A stretch of DNA of 64,000 nucleotides from Epiperipatus broadwayi (Eukaryota; Onychophora; Udeonychophora; Euonychophora; Peripatidae). The DNA lies in assembly GCA_028023455.1 (NCBI GenBank), contig JAQFVV010006200.1, forward strand, positions 941,238 through 1,005,237, written 5' to 3'. The translations under genes were made by a program, and so were the position numbers. This document shows positions 35,563-48,495 of the stretch, piece after piece; the first letter of the stretch is position 1; each line of letters opens with the position of its first letter. A model generated the notes under the pieces. It was not told the DNA's origin. It did no database searches and saw only the letters and a program-made list of their open reading frames with translations.

Positions 35563-36229
35563 AATACACATTTTTTTAAGGCTTTTTTTTTTTTTTAGGA
35601 AAGTGCATTAAAGATATAATGCTTTTTATAAATATTTTTTGCAATTTTATTCTATGAATGTTTCAATTATGATTTGTCAACAAACGTAATGTTTTCTTTT
35701 AAAATTATATTTTAAAAATATTAATCAGATACTATTAATGATATAAGTACATATATTTATACATAGGTGATAAATTGACCTAATGATAGAACTAGCATAG
35801 TGGTCAATACATTTTTTTAATTCATGATTGAGAACGATTTAAAAAACAGGGAAATTCTCAATTCAGACATTTGAAAATAAATTATGATTCTGTATTACAT
35901 TTTAAAAAAATCCAGCGGAAGAGACTTTTAATTAGTAATTCATGTGAAGAAATAATAGCAAAAAATATATAAATGGTTTAAGATTTATCAATGAACGACG
36001 ACGTCATCAATGAATGGTTTTAAGTAGAATGATTCTATTAGGTTTGCAGAATCAAATAAAAAAAATATATACATTGCTATATTTGATGAGAGGTGAATGA
36101 TCTCCATATCCATCTCATATAAATGAGTAACTGCTTTCTTTAGAAAAAGATTGGCAAAATACCAAAATAACAAACAGCTTTAATTGAATCTACACTTGGA
36201 AGTAGCAATTTGACTTATATCATTCTATT
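35563..36229. other. AT-rich stretch without gene
   Basis: Nothing recognisable. Confidence 0.6.
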
Positions 36230-36590
36230 CTAGAGACATCTATTTAAGCATAAGTATGTTAGGAGTAATAAAAGATTGAAAACATGTTACATGGGTAAAA
36301 GAACAAACAGGTGTTACTGACATTGTTGAAAAGAGACTGAAATGGAGTTGGGTTGGACATATTTCTAGAAGAGATAATAATAGATGGACATTGAAATATT
36401 AAACTGGATTCCATGAGATACTAAAAGACCCATAAAGAGACCACATGTGATATGGATGAATGAAATAAGGAAGTGTGAATGATATGGAGAATAGAGACTA
36501 GAGATCAGAAAACATAGATTGAATTTGGAGAGACCTTCATTCTGCAATGGATAGATAATGGTTGATAATAATGGCAATGATGATGAATCA
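36230..36590 (+). pseudogene. RTE-like LINE 3' fragment (copy 3)
   Basis: Covers only the C-terminal block: VREQTGVTDIVEKR-like, then WSWVGHISRRDNNRWT, then IPxDTKRPIKRPHV, WMNEIRKC and FILQWIDNG, with frameshifts. It ends in GATGATGA. At DNA level it is close to 14480-14782 and to the reverse of 32334-32600. Confidence 0.8.
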
Positions 36591-37983
36591 AAAGAATTGT
36601 CAACCTTAAGAAACTAGTTTAGAGCTTTTATAATTTGATAAATACATAAATAATTATATCATAAGTTGTTCAGGAGGTCCATGTGATATTCAAGTATCAT
36701 ATAATAGGTTGACAGCAGTAATTATATTATAATGGGAAAAGTGAAAAATTGTTATTCTTGTTTATATAGGTGGCACTAGTATAGAGTCACGTTGTTATCA
36801 TATGCAGATTAAATTAAAATAGAGAAATCACATCAATTAATACATATCTTTTTGACAAAAATGTTACAAGTCCTTAGTTAAGCTCAATAAAATATAGTTA
36901 TTTACAAATATTACATCAAGGCCCTCAGAGTAATTTTGGAATTTTTAAATCATTACCTTGATAATATAGAAGGAGTAAAATATAGCCACTGGATTTATTT
37001 ATACAATAAAAAGTCCTCTATTGAGAAAGCCATTAACTAGAAAATATGAAGATCAGTAACTATCTTGCATCTATATATTATTTGAATTTACAGATAGATC
37101 AGAGTAATGTTAAAAGGATTTTTGCTATTGAAAAATAATTATAAATGAATAAAAGGAGTTTAAATCTTTCCATGATGTAGTTTTTGAAATAAAAGAGTGT
37201 ACATACTTTGTTATTATTTAAATACTTTTTTATGACAGAGTTAGTGTTCAACATGTGACTTCCTGCATCATATGAAATAGGTCTCTTTTGTCTGGAAAAC
37301 TAGTGAAATTTTCTGATGTATGCATGTGTATGTATGTTAATTATAATCATATTATTTCTATGTATTTCAATGAAATAATTATTTTCTTTATTTTATGGAG
37401 AAACTTAAGACATCACCATTCATTAAAGACTATATTTAAATACAAGAAACTAGAGTCATTTGAATTAAGAAGATGATAAGAAAATGATTGTCAAGCGTGA
37501 ACAACAATATCATTAATTTAGCTGTGGAGTTGTATAACTCTGATGACTGAATCTGCCTTACAGCACAGGACTTAACATCTATATCCACAGACATCTTTAC
37601 TACAATCTAAACATTTCAAGATTAAAAAGTACACAAATATTTATAAAATAGTGTTTATTCTAGAGATAAACAATGCAGTTTTACATGAAACTAATGAAAA
37701 CCATCAACTGCTTTCTTCTATGTTTGTAATTATATTTTTTAATTATAAACTGCAATTTCTTCAAAACTCCATGATTCTCAAAGAAAGAGACAAATAACAA
37801 ACAACATCTTGAAGCAATTCTTCTGATTTGAAATCCCAATTAGTTTTAGCTAATTAATAGTTTGCTGTTGATTACAGTTCCTTTGTTATTGTTTACAGTT
37901 TAACTACATCCATCTATTGTCTAGTCTAAAACTTATTTTGGCAAGAGTAAACTTATATATATATATAAACAAAAATGTATGTT
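36591..37983. other. AT-rich stretch without gene
   Basis: Nothing recognisable. Confidence 0.6.
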
Positions 37984-38424
<441 letters not shown>

Positions 38425-38474
38425 CATATCACTGATACACATAACCACACACATATAGAAAAGATAAATAATCA

Positions 38475-38516
38475 GCAATATATGTATTTCATGCTGAATC
38501 AGCACTCATCAGTTGG
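38475..38516 (-). ncRNA. Hammerhead ribozyme-like motif, family C copy 1, left arm
   Basis: On the minus strand: CTGATGA (38512-38506), stem II GTGCTG-ATT-CAGCAT (one G-U at its base), GAAA (38490-38487), and a minimal stem III in TACATATA. Stem I is CAA with TTG plus one mismatch. All conserved core bases are present. Confidence 0.65.
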
Positions 38517-38984
38517 CCCAGATTATTATCACCCACACATATATATATAATCAGTGCTCAGTTTATATTAAAATAGCAAACCCTCATACTTTAGTGGATC
38601 GGCTTCAATCTACTCCAACCTCCAATGTTTCAGCCAACCATACCATTGAAAATCTGATGATAGAAAGCAAAAATACCATGCTGATTCCAATATTAATGCC
38701 ATGCCCATGTTAATCTCAAGTCATTATGATCCCTCTTCTATGTATTTAAATGGATAAGGTCCTATACATGAGGGGTCAGAGTGATTTGAGGTCAACATGG
38801 GCATAGCAATAATATTGGCATCAGCACAGGATTTGGGCTTTCTATCATTAGATTTTCAATAGTATGAAAGGCTGAAGAGTTGGAGGTTGGAGTAGATTGA
38901 AGCCTGTCCACTGAAGTATGAAGATTTGCTATCTTAATATAAAGTGAGCACTAATTATATGTGTGTGGGAAATGATAATCTGGA

Positions 38985-39026
38985 CCAACTGATGAGCGCT
39001 GGTTCAACATAAAATATGTATATTGG
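38985..39026 (+). ncRNA. Decayed hammerhead-like motif, family C copy 1, right arm
   Basis: CCAACTGATGA is intact and TATTGG supplies the other stem I strand. Stem II (GCGCTG with CAACAT) is weakened, and the GAAA core has become AAAA. Probably inactive. Confidence 0.5.
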
Positions 39027-39140
39027 TGATTATTTATTTTTTCTACACATGTGGTTATGTGTATCAGTGATATGAAACAGTGTGGATAGATGAAGGGTGC
39101 TTGAAAGTCTGTATTAAAACCCTTATATTTACAATTAAGC

Positions 39141-40583
39141 TCTAGGTACATGAAGAATATCTGGATTTCAAATCTTATACAAACTCTATATAAACACATG
39201 AAATACAAATACCAAATGTAATCCTGAGTTAAATTTGATTTTCAAAAAATCATGTCAATTTTAAAAAATCTCTTTAAAAAGAAAGTAGAAGAATAACACA
39301 AATGCTCAAAATAATACAGTTGTTCCTGAGTCTGTGGACTCGCTCTCCACAATATTAACTAGCCAAAGTTTACATTTTTTTACATATTTCTAATTTGAAT
39401 TCATAAATTTAGCATGCGCAGACACTCATATAAGCATTATCACAAATAATTGTTCATATTCATCATTTCATGCATTTGATCATTCATGGTAATCCATCTT
39501 ATGAAATGGTTAACATACTTGATTTCACACAGGAAACTCTGTTTCAATTTCTATCCCCCAAACGGTTTTATTTTAAATAATTAATTGATGACATTTTTTT
39601 TTTTACCTTATGCAATTAACACAGTGTAAAGTGGCGACTCAGAATTAAAAGTTTCAACCTCAATATTCAACTGAGTAATGTAAATAAAATAAAAACTTAA
39701 TCCTAGACTAAGTTCATGGAACTCTTAAATTTCCATCTGCCATTAGACTGCTTGATCATCATATAGGATGTTCAGTTTAGTTTTTGCTATTCGGTCTTGT
39801 GGTTCACCTACACCTTTCTTCTAAATTGATTGTAGTATTAGCTTTTTTATAACTTCCATTATTTTATTTCTTGATATTATTTTGGTTGATGTCTAAATAG
39901 ATGCATTTGTGAAGTTCAATTAAATCAGGAGTGTATGTATGTTAAGCAGATACATTAAACAGCACTTCCTGCTTCAGATATTGGCAGAAAGGCATATAAC
40001 CAAATGACAGTGGATAAAGGACAACTACTGAAAAGTTAACAAAAGAAAAACTATGATAACAAAAGTACCAGAAAGAAATTGTTTAGTAATTGGGATAGAA
40101 ACTGTCCAACTCTCAATAAAATGTGTATAGTGTTATATTTATGGCCTCAACACGATATACATACACAACTTACATGGTGCATGCACTCAAGCTTAAAATC
40201 AATGAAATCTCAATAATGACATATATATTTAAAATTGGAATATTATTTATAATATGTAGATTTGGGTTTTTCATTTTAAAAACATCTATGCTAAGATAAA
40301 GTGGTTGGTCATTTTTCAACAGATAAATATTATGATAAAAACAAGTTTAAAAAGAAGGAGTGTATTTATGTTATAGATTACTGTACTCTAAAATGTGATT
40401 GATTATATACACATATGTAAAATAGATCTTATTCTTTAATAAATGATTAACTTATATATTTTTTATCATTAACATTATGCACAATATTGCGAAACAGATA
40501 ACAAATATGCAATATTACTAATATTGTTGCGGCTCTCAACAAAATGTTTGAAATACTTGATAAAATATTCTTAAGATTTTAAT
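39141..40583. other. AT-rich stretch without gene
   Basis: No gene. A tRNA-like stretch at 39505-39565 (ATGGTTAACATACTTGATTT, then CTGTTTCAATTTC) may be a SINE relic, but its B box is poor. Confidence 0.5.
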
Positions 40584-40766
40584 ATAGGGTATGTGAGCAC
40601 AGACTTTCACACCACCCACCTCTCTCCACTCTATCTAATAACACTGATACACCTAAACACATATATGCTGAAAAGATAAATTACATATGTGTTTAGGTGT
40701 ATCAGTGTTATTAGATAGAGTGGAGAGAGATGGGTGGTGTGAAAGTCTGTGCTCATATACCTTATA
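40584..40766. mobile_element. Short family C hairpin (outer ends only)
   Basis: A near-perfect inverted repeat with arms of about 80 bp (40584-40660 and 40684-40766) and a centre of about 24 bp. The arms start GGTATGTGAGCACAGACTTT and reach AACACTGATACACCTAAACA. These are the outermost parts of family C arms. Everything inside them, including the ribozyme core, is missing. Arm identity is much higher than identity to the other copies, so this is a recent or homogenised hairpin. Confidence 0.85.
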
Positions 40767-41435
40767 TTACATATATATAGCCACAGGTATATAACAAGCC
40801 TGTGTTTCAGTTCTTAAGATTTTAATAAAACTTAAAAATGTGAATAAAAACATTACTTTTTATAAAAATGTAGTTATAATTATAAATTTATTTAAACGCA
40901 CGTAAGTAATATTTACTAAGGCTGTAACCTCAGGAATGTGCGTGTAAAAATGCGATAGTAGGGAACTTTACAGGTCTTAACCACAAGCTTACGTTTTGGA
41001 AGAAATAATTTAAAAGAAATTTAGTTTTGATTGGATCTGTTATTCTAAAAATTCAGGTACATTAAATAACATCATAAACGATTTTCAATGCACTTCAACT
41101 TTTATGATTAAGAGAGAGAGAAAAAAAAATTTCTACATCTTGGTATAAATATCTATTTGTTATGTCTACAAAATAAAATTATTATTAATATACCTGATAC
41201 ATAAACTGCAATATGCAATGTTTTATAAATTCTTTTCAGGTTATGTATATTGAAAATTTCTATATATTTAGACAAATATTATTTATTTGTTATATGTTGC
41301 TTTTAATGATTAACTATTATGTATATTTAAAATTTAATAAATGTAATTATAGAAAAAAAAAACAATATATATATATATGTAATAAATTAAGTTTGATGTC
41401 TGTATTTGTTCCATAATATATGTAATATTCAAATC
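40767..41435. other. AT-rich stretch without gene
   Basis: Nothing recognisable except (TA)n at 41368-41378. Confidence 0.6.
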
Positions 41436-41963
41436 AATATATATATATATATCAAAAGAACAGTAAAATTCATATAAATTATCTTATTTTTAGAAATACT
41501 TACGACTGTACATCTTGTAGTCTTTATCAACTATATAACATTGAATAATCAAAATGAGACAAGCTTCACAGTACCCATAGTTCAATTCAGATTTTCCACA
41601 ATTATGTTATTTTAACATTTGATGATTGCCGATTCATTAACATTTGACAATTTCTTGAAATTTGATTATAAAAATATGAAAATTATTCAAATTGAACGTT
41701 GCCACAATAAACGTAAAATAAAAGAGGCTATGTTGATTTCAAGAAATCATCAAATGTTAATGAATTGGCAGTCATCAAATGTTAAAATAACAGATTTGGG
41801 GAAAATCTGAATTAAACTATGGATATTGTGAAGGTTGTCTCGTTTTGATTATTCAATGTTATATAGTTGATAAAGAATACAAGATGTATAGTTGAAAATA
41901 CTTCTAAAAATAAAATAATTTATGTGAATTTTACTGTATTTTGATATATATATATATAGTAAC
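41436..41963. mobile_element. Palindrome with PLE C-terminus at its centre
   Basis: Arms of about 220 bp (about 41441-41662 and 41734-41960) are inverted copies with high identity. For example, ACTATATAACATTGAATAAT pairs with its reverse near 41850, and TTAACATTTGATGATTGCC with its reverse near 41765. (TA)n tracts lie at both outer edges. The 70-bp centre and inner arm ends encode a PLE-like C-terminal fragment. Confidence 0.8.
41640..41750 (+). pseudogene. Penelope-like element C-terminal fragment
   Basis: The frame reads FLKFDYKNMKIIQIERCHNK, then RKIKEAMLISR. The F-D-Y-x-N-x-K-I-I and R-K-x-K-E-A-x-x-I pattern parallels 33500-33739 (FDWENTKIL and RRKFKEAAHM). This is the third such remnant lying inside or between inverted repeats. 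Confidence 0.5.
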
Positions 41964-42540
41964 CTTCTCATGTGATACAATGAACAAATGTCACAGAGCA
42001 GGTCAGTACCATAATATCTATGGGTTTTCCCTACAGAGAATGAGCATTCTTATATAGAAAAAATTATCATACAAATGCAAATATTAAAATCCCTCAGGTT
42101 CTCTTTATATTTAAAATTTTATTTCAAGTTCTTCTTTAATCTCAAGGTTTTTTTTTTTATATTTTAAACTTATATACTACATCTATACTCTAGCTATATC
42201 TCAGGATTCATTCATGTACTTGATACAAGAAAATGATTTTGTGATAAATATTTTAACATTATTAAATGTGATAACTTCTTCTTATGACTCAATTATAGAA
42301 TATCTTGTGTCTTAGACAAACAAAAAACGCAAATATGCAAAATCAAGTACGTCAAAACTTTAGATGGCTAGCGTATAATATACTATTTGAATATTTCAAA
42401 ATTTCTTCTTAATCACCTAAAAATATATCTAATTTTAATATCTTCAAGTATGAATCTGTACTAAGTACTAAAAAAAAAATAATGCTATCCACAGCATCCA
42501 CAGCATTACAAAATACACTTAAAACAAGGATGAATTAAGT
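41964..42540. other. AT-rich stretch without gene
   Basis: Nothing recognisable. Confidence 0.6.
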
Positions 42541-42742
42541 CAATAAACATTACATGATCACCATTTCTTATGCTTTCTTATAACTGCACTGATGAAGGCC
42601 ACAAGCCAGAAACTAGTCTGGGAATATTGGATGAGTAGGCACTAGGTGGGGATTTTATGCACAAGCCTTCTGGCATCCATTCATTACTCTGGCTTGCACT
42701 GAATGGCAATAGAGTATGGAGAGTTTTCCTGTTTTACAGATG
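42541..42742 (+). repeat. Family A single-arm copy 4
   Basis: The leader ATTACATGATCACCATTTCT is joined to the ribozyme-like core and then to GCACAAGCCTTCTGGCATCC through GTATGGAGAGTTTTCC. It is one arm only, so the left inverted arm is deleted. Confidence 0.75.
42584..42625 (+). ncRNA. Hammerhead-like motif, family A copy 4
   Basis: CTGATGA (42589-42595), stem II GGC-CACAA-GCC with an A-A mismatch at its base, and GAAA (42609-42612). C-TA-G makes a minimal stem III leading to a GUC cleavage triplet (42616-42618), with TGGGA after it. The stem I partner is CTGCA here, not the family's CCTCA, so stem I is weakened by truncation. Confidence 0.5.
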
Positions 42743-42754
42743 AATTAACGTAGT

Positions 42755-43018
42755 ATAATATGAGTATTGAATGTCTTTAGAAAAGTTTAACTTTATTTAA
42801 ATATTCCAGATACATTCAATTGTTAGTAATAGCACATCAAACAGGTTAGTATATGCATAATGTTTTGAGAGGTCTCCCCTATTACTAACTGTTGAATGTA
42901 TTTGGAATATTTAAATAAAGTTAAATTTTTGTAAATACATTCAATACTCATATTAAATGGTGAAAATAGTCCAATATATAAATATTATTAAAACACCATC
43001 ATCACAAACCTTCAGGAA
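42755..43018. mobile_element. Family B palindrome, internally deleted copy
   Basis: Arms 42762-42855 and 42885-43018 are inverted copies: GAATGTCTTTAGAAAAGTTT against AAATTTTTGTAAATACATTC, and AGTAATAGCACATC against its reverse. The centre keeps TGTTTTGAGAGGTCTCCCC, a remnant of the GAAA-side hairpin. The tRNA-like part is gone. The outer right end reaches CACCATCATCACAAACCTTC as in the other copies. Confidence 0.75.
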
Positions 43019-44473
43019 ATTAGCATAGTATATATCTTATTACAATGCAGGCATGACAAATAATAAATAAAATAGATAAATACATTTTATGTGACTTTTG
43101 AAATGTACTCTTTTAAAATAATGAATAATAAAACTTTACTGCATTAGATTTTCAGGATAATGAATGTAACAAAGGCAATGAAACAGAAACGTATTTAATA
43201 AATAGCAAACATATTTATTCACAGGATAAAATATTGAATACAATAAATATTTACAATAAATATTAATTTTAATCTAACAAATTGTGCTAACAGATACTTT
43301 TAAATAAAACATTCCCTTTTGAAACATTCAAAATTTATAATAAAAGCATTTATATCACTCAAGAAGTTCTAACATTTTAATTAATATGATCTCTCTTACT
43401 ATTATGTACACAGGATAAAATGACACACACATATGCTTATACAGAGGCCACTAGTATGATGTTAAATATATTATAGCACCAACAATATCTAAAAATCAGT
43501 GTGAAAAACATATTTCTCCAAGGAACTGTAAAGATAGCTTAATATTATGTAAAATAATTAAAACAGTACATCTATATTAATACCTGTGAAGGACTAGGTA
43601 ATAGACAAGCTCAATACTTAGAATTATACTAATACATTTTAAATTAAACTGTATTAGAGATAATAATATAATCTTACAGATGGACATGTCTTAAAATATT
43701 CTCACATATTAAAAATACACACTAATATTAAGTTATAGGCAAAGTGGATGACGGAAAATATATGAATAGGTATTTCGTAACTTGACTGGTAGTGTTGAAA
43801 CAAGAAAGTCATGCTTTCTTGCATGAAGGGGCTTAACATATACAAAAGCAATAAAATATATACATAAAAATACCTAAATTGATATCTGTATGCAAGCAGC
43901 ATACCAATTAATAATCACAGAAGGCATGAACTTGATAATAAAAAGAATAAATAAATCAACTCATACATACATTCATTAGCAGAATAACACAACTATTTGG
44001 TCTAACACTATATGTAAACTGATACATTATGATTTCATAACATTAAATATTAAAATATTATAAACTATCTAAACTTATATATACACCAACTTCCAAACAA
44101 TTCATTCATAATCATATGTCAAATATAAAAGGTTGTTTTTACCCTGGGTACAACAATGCATTCTATTATATAATAACTTTTAATGCTTTATGCTTAAAAT
44201 AAAACCTTTTACCTAGATGTTTTTTACTGCATTCATTTAACATGTACACCATTATAAGTATACATTATAATATTATAAATAGTATAATAATGAAATAATG
44301 TTATAAAACTATCATTACGCAATAATAAAATCAATAATAAATTCATTTCAAATTTGTAAAACATATAAATATACACTTCATTTATTTACGCATTTAAATT
44401 AAGGATTACAATTTCTTTCATTTTAAAAATGAAATTAATCCTTTTAATTGAGGAGTCCTTTTGTTATTTTCTT
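43019..44473. other. AT-rich stretch without gene
   Basis: Nothing recognisable. Confidence 0.6.
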
Positions 44474-44943
44474 AAATACAAGCTTATAAAAGTAATGTCA
44501 CGTTATACTTGTCTTGCTTTTTTGATTATTATAATTTTACCTTTAAGTCTTTGGCTATGCTGAGGCTATTAAAATATGGTAGATCTGAATTTAGTTCAGT
44601 CCCATATAGCTATTTAAGTTAGATAGCTGGATTTAAAGACATTTTCATGTCCGAAAATTTCAGAGTTTCTACTTAAATATTACATGTGAAATAAGTGCTG
44701 CTTTTTGAGTTGATATTTTAGATCTAGTGTCCGAACATTCTAGCTCTCCACTGACATGAGCCATAAGCTCGAAAACAGTTGGTCTGGAAATGGGAAGGTT
44801 CTGGATAAAGATTTTAACTTTTCTCATACTGCACTTATCAATTAAGAGCTTGTTTGAGCTATTGGTACACTCTGTATTACATTTTTGTAAATACAAGCTT
44901 ATAAAAGTAATGTCATATTATATATGACTTGCTTTTTGATTAG
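44474..44943. repeat. Direct repeats flanking a 360-bp segment
   Basis: AAATACAAGCTTATAAAAGT, then AATGTCA and a CTTGCTTTTTTGATTA tail, occur at 44474-44527 and again at 44888-44943 (about 55 bp each). The segment between has higher complexity than its surroundings and an open minus-strand frame. It could be a tandem duplication or a solo insertion between duplicated flanks. Confidence 0.6.
44669..44896 (-). pseudogene. Possible transposase-like fragment (hAT/GTF2IRD2-like), uncertain
   Basis: The 75-codon frame contains KVKIFIQNLPISRPTVFELM, then AHVSGELE. The ISRPTV-x-x-x-x-x-H-x-x-x-x-L-E spacing recalls the helix preceding the first catalytic aspartate in hAT-derived transposases of the GTF2IRD2/ZBED type. 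No catalytic residues are within the frame. This is a weak resemblance, and it may be an unrelated repeat. Confidence 0.25.
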
Positions 44944-47754
44944 TCTTTAATTAGGTAAATAAAATAAAGATGCACACAACAGTCCAGTGCAGGAATTCCT
45001 TGACAGCATCATCCATAATTGAAATATAAATTTAGAGAAATGAGCTAAGAGTAGGCATAATAAGACTGACATCAAACCAGGAACAAACAGTTCCATTATA
45101 AAGTTAAACATTATTTTGTTAATATTAATTAAAGCATGAAGTGAATTTGAATTATTTCTTCTTTAGCAGAGTCATGAACATATATTTTAATAAGCAAATT
45201 ATAATCATGATAAAATATTATTTTAATTGATTGGCAATAAAACAGAATTTTATGATTTTTTTTTTGTAAAATATTAAGAAAGTCAATCCAGATGGCATTT
45301 TCATTCATTAGACTTATATAAAACAGTTTAAAATTATCATATTCTATCTTGCTTTAAAGATTGGCAATAATTTTTAAATAATTCATTATCGCAATTCTTT
45401 TGGATTGATAAAAATATAACAGTTTTCAAACTTATTTTTAATAAGTTAATAGCGACTGTCTTACATTAATTAAATAGTCTGCATAAATTATTTATTCTAA
45501 GGCTGGAGCTTTTATCAAAATATATCTGGTCACATTATTAATAATTAATAAAATGTTAATTAAATGATTTACTAGTTTGAATTAACTGAAAGTCTATAAT
45601 AGAATAAAATAAACATATGCATATCTCAGTGTCTTATAGGTTTCCAATAACTTTTTCTATTCAAGATGCTTTATAATTTTCTTTAAAAAATAATAGATTT
45701 TGCATCTTCCAGTGATTTATTATTTCATGAATAGGTGGACATGTGCAGAAAAGTAGAAAACTTGGATAACTTGTAATTTCTGGTTCTTACCCTGACATTT
45801 AAACTAACAAAAATAAAAAGTAATAAAAAAATAAACAGAAAACTTTTAAAAACTCATTAAGTAAAATACTAAAGATTATGTTTTTTTTTTTTATATATGT
45901 GTACATGTTTAATTTTTTTTTACTGCAGAGTTATCACATGGTATAATTTAATCAAAATATTAGAGTGGGATTTTTAATATGAGCATAATTTTAACCTCTT
46001 AATTGACTTTGAACTTTTACTAATCAAGATGTCCAAGAATAGATTTTTAAACACATGATATCTAGTCAGATAATTAACACTAAAATTAATTTTAGTAATT
46101 TAATTTAATTATCAAATAAACTATTTATTTAATTTTAATAAAAACTATTTACTCAAGATAATATCTTATTTTGAAATAAACACCTCTTTCTTACTCTAAA
46201 AATTATTTAAAATTATCATTGTTTAAAGTGCACATTTTAAAAGTATATTACTTTTAATAATCCCTTTTTAAACTACCCAATCTTTCAAAACACATGCACA
46301 AATACTCTCACACACATATATACTAGATATAATCAATATTTTAAAAGAAACAGCTAAATTTTATCTACCAAAACTTATTTATGTTAATACCCATTTCAAC
46401 TAGTTATCTTTAAACTTAAGGCCTTAAATGATAACTTTAAACAAATATTTCTTGAATTACTAATTATTTATGAAATATTATTTTAAATGTATCTTATTTT
46501 GAAAACTAGCAAAACAGAAACTTTAATATAGCTAAATCATACTTTACAAACAGCGACAAAAACTTTATTTACTGCAATTAATTTAAAATACAGCATACTC
46601 TAATTTACTTCTTTATTCAAGTTTAAACTATCATATTTGGATTTTTAAGCAAAATATTAAATAAGTTAATTGATTTTAGCAAATTATTATCCAAGGATGT
46701 TTAACAGACAATTTATTTACAAATTAGAACACTTAGTTAAGGCTTTATATGACTTAATAACAATGAAGTTTACTCATTGCAGACTTATGTTTATTTAAGT
46801 AAAAAATAATAATTATTACAAATTATGTTTAATCCTTATGAGCTAAATATACAGTTACAATATATATATATATATAATGGAAACACTAAATCTTTAAGCA
46901 CTAATTATATTAATGCAAAACCTCTTAATATCAAAGCCAGCAACTAAACAGATGACAAATAAATCCATTTTCATTTGTGTTTAATGAGTTTATATGGATA
47001 ATAGAATAGTGGTGATATCTATTAGAATGAACCAAGGGACATTTAATATAATTAGCACCCAGAAATGCAACTCCCCAATTATTACATATTATATGTATAA
47101 TTTGAACTTTACATATTTGGCACTTGGAAGTTGATTACAAATTTATTAAAATAAGTAAAAATTAACTTTGCCTATGAATATAAATTATAGTTAATTTAAA
47201 ATAAATTGCACACACATGTTTGTTTTTTCGATGTTTACCCTAATAGATATCATTGTCTAATCTATTATCCAAATACAATCATGGTCTGCGCCAATTATTG
47301 TATAATACTTAGTGCTGTTTAATTTTAAGTTTACATATATAGTTCTCTAACATGTATTTGATTTTACTGAATGTAATAAAATTATATTTTAATAAACAGA
47401 TACCAAGAGATAAATGCAAAATAAAGTAAAAACTCAAATTATCACTATCAGTTATTTGTTTTCATTCCATTTAAAAACAATAATTATATGTGACAGATAT
47501 TTGTATTATCAGCAGAAAAGTTTATAAAGTCTATAGTATATAGCATTTTCATTTTAAGAAGTAATCTTACTGTAAAACTGTTCCTTTCTGATATCTGTCA
47601 ATATATAATAATAACAAATAATCTATTTTATAATTGCTTGACATTTTTTATATATTTTATATTTTATTTTCTTTAATATTAATTTCAAAACCAACGGGCT
47701 TTTTTGTTGCCATACTTGACTCAGAGTAATTGTAGCGCTAGATTCATGATATAT
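44944..47754. other. AT-rich stretch without gene
   Basis: The longest featureless stretch of the window. Only AT microsatellites, for example (TA)n at 46860-46876. Confidence 0.6.
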
Positions 47755-48199
47755 ATATATTGTAACGGTCAAATATGTACATTCGCGAAACAAAATCTAG
47801 AGCTCTGATAAATCATCCTAAGGCTGACCAGTTTTACGGTGGTGGAAGTCACAACTCTGGCCCAACCCTAGTTCCTCTACCATTGCTCAGAGATTTACTA
47901 CCTTGTGGATGACACAGTTGAGGCCACAGCAGTATTCCCCTTCTTCACGTGCCGGCAATAGCACAACAGTAGAACAAAAGACTGGGAAGTGGTTGGCATT
48001 CTATCTAGTATATATGTATCATGTGGCGAGCATAGCATTATTAAACAATGAAATTAAAATTAATTACTAAATGATAAATAATTTTGAGTCGGTGAGCTAG
48101 AGCTAGATTAAGACGTACATCCAATTTAAGTTTAAATTCAATTTAATATAAGTTAATTTTGAAATAATAAGTAAACAAATAATGCTATAGTGGTTAATT

Positions 48200-48495
48200 G
48201 GTAGTACTCACACGCAGGTGGTTAAGGATGTTTACAGTATAATTGGATTCACATGCAAGTGATGAGTTTTAGAAATGATTTTACATGACTGAGTTTACAT
48301 GGTTTGGTCTACATATATAGTATATACATAAAATCACTCGCAGGTGATTATGAACTTTAGGTTACAATTTAAATTACAAAGTATGCACTTCCGGTTTATA
48401 TATAGCATTAAATCACATACAGGTGATTATGACTTCTAAGTTACACATTAGTTTATTTAGCTATATATGTTAATCTTTCACTCGCAGGTGATGAA
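48200..48495 (+). repeat. Recurring CTCGCAGGTGAT motif array
   Basis: Five occurrences of a TCAC-x-CGCAGGTGAT-type motif lie near 48211, 48250, 48333, 48414 and 48480. They are followed in several cases by TATGAxxTxTAxGTTACA. Most form a small ATCAC...GTGAT hairpin. Spacing ranges from 40 to 85 bp, so it is a degenerate array or a spaced binding-site cluster. Confidence 0.55.

Larger units (their letters stand above)
38425..39140. mobile_element. Family C palindromic element, copy 1
   Basis: Inverted arms of about 310-330 bp (38425-38738 and 38760-39085), then the outer end to GAAAGTCTGTATTAAAACCC. Matching landmarks are CTGATACACATAACC with GGTTATGTGTATCAG, the ribozyme segments, GGCTTCAATCTACTCCAACC with its reverse, and GATCCCTC/GAGGGGTC near the centre. 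The left outer end is replaced by the microsatellite. Both arms hold a hammerhead-like segment: the left one is largely intact, the right one is decayed. Confidence 0.85.

Noticed and set aside
35363-35611. 82-codon plus-strand frame
   Set aside because: Runs through a tRNA-derived SINE and its A tail. It has no protein family signature.
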